The notes beneath the pieces were generated by a model that searched no databases, was not told where the DNA came from, and saw only the letters and a program-made list of their open reading frames with translations. This document shows positions 11,935 through 14,069 of a DNA stretch of 14,069 nt, in pieces. The stretch covers positions 1 through 14,069 of the forward strand of contig JBARCX010000367.1 of assembly GCA_049794535.1 (NCBI GenBank), read 5' to 3'. A program made the position numbers and the translations under genes. This stretch comes from JBARCX01 sp049794535. Its GTDB lineage: Bacteria; Pseudomonadota; Gammaproteobacteria; Xanthomonadales; Rhodanobacteraceae. Each line of letters opens with the position of its first letter. Positions within the stretch are counted from its first letter, which is position 1.

Positions 11935-14069
11935 ATGCAAGGCATCGTTGACGTCACCCGCGGAAATGCCGGTGACGGCTTCGCGTCGAACCTAAGCAAT
12001 CCAGGTGATCCGCCGCCCGACGGCCCGATCAACCCGATGGACAGCGTTGCAAACCAGGGTGTTCTTCGCAGGTTGGAAGACTGGTGGCTTGAGGCGCGCG
12101 ACTGCCACGCGGAGAACCGCCGCGAGCAGATGATGGATGCGGACTACTACGACTGCATCCAGTGGATGGCGATGGATGCGGCCGTGCTGCTCGATCGCGG
12201 CCAGGCGCCGTTGACGTTCCCGCTGATCAAGCAGATGTGCGATTGGCTGATTGGTACGGAGCGTCGCACGCGCATTGACTGGGATGTTCTGCCACGCAAG
12301 GACTCGGACGTCCCGATCGCGCAGGTCAAGAAGGAAGTACTGAAGTGGGTTAGCGACATCAACGGCTCCGGTTGGGAGCGTAGTCGCCAGTTCTCCGACG
12401 TCGTCAAGGTGGGTATCGGCTGGACGGAGCAGTGCTTCAACAATGACAAGTTGAAGGAAGGTGTCACTGATCGTTACATCGACTGGAAGTCGATCTGGTG
12501 GGATCCGTACAGCCGCAGCAATGTGCTGCGCGATTGTCGGTATGTCACCCGGGCGAAGTGGCTGGATCTCGACTACGCCATTGCCATGTGGCCGGATCGC
12601 GCCAACGCTCTGAACGAGCGCGCGATCGGTACGGTGGATCCAGCGCTGGAGATGTTGGAGCTCGAGGCGAACCTGCCTCAGATGTTCTACAACAGCCCAA
12701 ACCCGCTGCTCGCACACAACACCACCGGCACGTTTGGCCTGTATGGATCGTCATCGGTCACGCGCGGGCCGCGCAAGCGCATCCTGGTACTGGAGACCTG
12801 GTTCACGCGTGCGGTGAACACGCCGCTGATCATGGGCGATGACGTCAATGATCTTGATGATCTGACCGGTAAGGCCTTCGATCCGAATAACAACGAGCAT
12901 CAGTCGCTGCTCTCGAATGGCGTTATCAGCCTGACCGATAGCGTTACCGAGCAGATGTGGATGGCGATCTGGTCGCCGGGTCTGTTGTTACGCGTCAACA
13001 AGTCCCCGTACAAGCACAACAAATTTCCGTTCACGCCTGCCTGGGCCTACCGGCGCCATCGCGACGGCATGCCGTATGGCTCGGTGCGCCCGGCGCGCGA
13101 TGCGCAGGACGAATACAACAAGCGGCGAAGCAAGATCCTCTTCGAGCTTAGTACGAATCGTGTGATCTATACCTCAGATGCCATGGACGAGGCCGATGAG
13201 GCAACGAACCTAGAGGAAGCCAAACGGCCGGATGGAGAAGTCCGCCTTGCAAACGGCAAGATGGATTCTTTCCGTATCGACAACGGTACGGATCGCGTTG
13301 AAGGGCAAATCAAGATGCTCGCCGAGTCGAAGCAGAACATCTATGAGGCCAGTGGTGTCACCCGTGAGAACACGGGGACCAGCGCGGGCGACCAGAGTGG
13401 CCGTGCGATCCTAGCAAAGCAGCAGCAGGGTGCAGCGACCACCGCGGAACTGTTCGATAACTACCGTCAGTCGATCCAGGAATCCGGGCAGAAGACGTTA
13501 AGCAACTGCGAGCAGTTCCTTAGCTTGCCGAAGATTGTGCGCATCTCCGGTCCTAACGGTGCGATGCAGTGGATGAAGGTCAACCAGCCGAGCTTCGATC
13601 CAACGACCGGCAAAGTGCTTTGGCACAACGACATCACCGCCAGCGAAGCGGATTTCATCGTCGATGAAACCGATTATCGCGAGACGGTGCGCATGGCCAT
13701 GTCGGAAATGCTGTTCGAGATGATCGGCCGCATGCCGCCGAACGTCGCGTTGGCACTGCTCGACATTGCGGTAGAGATGACCGACCTACCGAACAAGGAT
13801 GCGTTGGCCAACCGCATTCGCCAAGTTACCGGCCAAGCCGCTCCGGGCCAAGAGAACTCGCCAGAAGCGCAGGCGGCAGCGCAACAGAAGCAACAGCAGG
13901 TTCAAGCGTCGCAGCAGCTCGATCTGCAGCAGAAGCAAGCCACGGTCGGCTTGACGAACGCCAAGACGACCGCGACACAAGCCAAGGCGACCTTGGACAC
14001 GGCGACAGCCACGCACCGAACCATCGAAGGGAAGGCAGCCGCGATGGAGACGGCCGGCATGGTGCATGC
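11935..14069 (+). CDS. P22-type portal protein, 3' end cut by the window
   Basis: Forms the twelve-subunit ring at the head vertex through which DNA enters and leaves. The frame is open from ATG 11935 to the last base, 711 codons without a stop, so the true end is beyond the window. P22-family portal features include EDWWLEARDCHAENRREQMMDADYYDCIQW-like sequence in the first 80 residues and an internal PYKHNKFPFTPAWAYRRHRDGMPYG region (about 358-382). Residues 450-470 hold a GVTRENTGTSAGDQSGRAI segment. From about residue 640 the protein becomes Gln/Ala-rich (EAQAAAQQKQQQVQASQQL), matching the long helical barrel of P22-like portals. The start has only a weak binding site (AAGAAGG at 11916-11922). 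Confidence 0.88.
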   Translation, partial: MQGIVDVTRGNAGDGFASNLSNPGDPPPDGPINPMDSVANQGVLRRLEDWWLEARDCHAENRREQMMDADYYDCIQWMAMDAAVLLDRGQAPLTFPLIKQMCDWLIGTERRTRIDWDVLPRKDSDVPIAQVKKEVLKWVSDINGSGWERSRQFSDVVKVGIGWTEQCFNNDKLKEGVTDRYIDWKSIWWDPYSRSNVLRDCRYVTRAKWLDLDYAIAMWPDRANALNERAIGTVDPALEMLELEANLPQMFYNSPNPLLAHNTTGTFGLYGSSSVTRGPRKRILVLETWFTRAVNTPLIMGDDVNDLDDLTGKAFDPNNNEHQSLLSNGVISLTDSVTEQMWMAIWSPGLLLRVNKSPYKHNKFPFTPAWAYRRHRDGMPYGSVRPARDAQDEYNKRRSKILFELSTNRVIYTSDAMDEADEATNLEEAKRPDGEVRLANGKMDSFRIDNGTDRVEGQIKMLAESKQNIYEASGVTRENTGTSAGDQSGRAILAKQQQGAATTAELFDNYRQSIQESGQKTLSNCEQFLSLPKIVRISGPNGAMQWMKVNQPSFDPTTGKVLWHNDITASEADFIVDETDYRETVRMAMSEMLFEMIGRMPPNVALALLDIAVEMTDLPNKDALANRIRQVTGQAAPGQENSPEAQAAAQQKQQQVQASQQLDLQQKQATVGLTNAKTTATQAKATLDTATATHRTIEGKAAAMETAGMVH

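Noticed and set aside
10782..12032. 416-codon open frame on the - strand
   Set aside because: Lies opposite the large terminase and two coupled genes that have motifs and binding sites. Its translation is rich in Arg, Ser and His without domain pattern. It is an antisense shadow of GC-rich coding DNA.
11992..12717. 241-codon open frame on the - strand
   Set aside because: Antisense to the portal gene. The portal frame runs uninterrupted for 711 codons and matches a known family.
1..14069. Search for integrase, att site, tRNA, insertion sequence or transposase
   Set aside because: None seen on either strand by reading. Whether this is an integrated prophage or a free phage cannot be decided from this window.

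Overview
The window is a stretch of a tailed-phage genome, most likely a temperate podovirus-type phage or prophage with a P22-like portal, from a moderately GC-rich proteobacterial host. The gene content (DUF1376 O-like protein, lambda P-like loader, cysteine-knuckle small terminase, P22-family portal, R21-like SAR endolysin) fits phages of Xanthomonadales or Burkholderiales. That host assignment is inference; no bacterial housekeeping gene, tRNA, integrase or attachment site lies in the window. Every convincing gene is on the + strand, and most are joined by ATGA or GTGA stop/start overlaps, so they form two or three long operons.

Region 1 (1-5856) is the early/replication and DNA-metabolism arm. 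An O-like replication protein carries a cluster of GTCAC/GTGAC repeats and a polypurine tract in its middle, which is a candidate origin. It overlaps a P-like helicase loader by about 150 bp. There follow a small winged-helix-like protein, a 90-residue unknown, a DUF1064 PD-(D/E)XK-type nuclease, a C5 cytosine DNA methyltransferase with six copies of a DEPLPT-type motif in its variable region, a Ref-like HNH nuclease, and an unidentified protein placed where lambdoid phages keep the late antiterminator Q.

Region 2 (5857-6467) is the regulatory break. It holds an alternating purine-pyrimidine tract with a perfect 20-bp palindrome, a possible promoter, a clear intrinsic terminator, one orphan small gene, and a structured intergenic stretch.

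Region 3 (6468-8878) is a Gram-negative lysis cassette: an XhlA-like membrane protein, a two-TM holin, a SAR endolysin of the R21 family, a P5-like protein, a small unknown, overlapping i-spanin and o-spanin genes (Rz/Rz1 type), and a small coiled-coil protein.

Region 4 (8890-14069, running off the end) is DNA packaging: small terminase, large terminase, two small unknown genes, and a P22-type portal truncated by the window edge. The order replication, late switch, lysis, packaging, head is the lambdoid/P22 plan. The regions are inferred to act in sequence: DNA replication and modification, then late-transcription readthrough past the terminator, then lysis and head genes in one late transcript.
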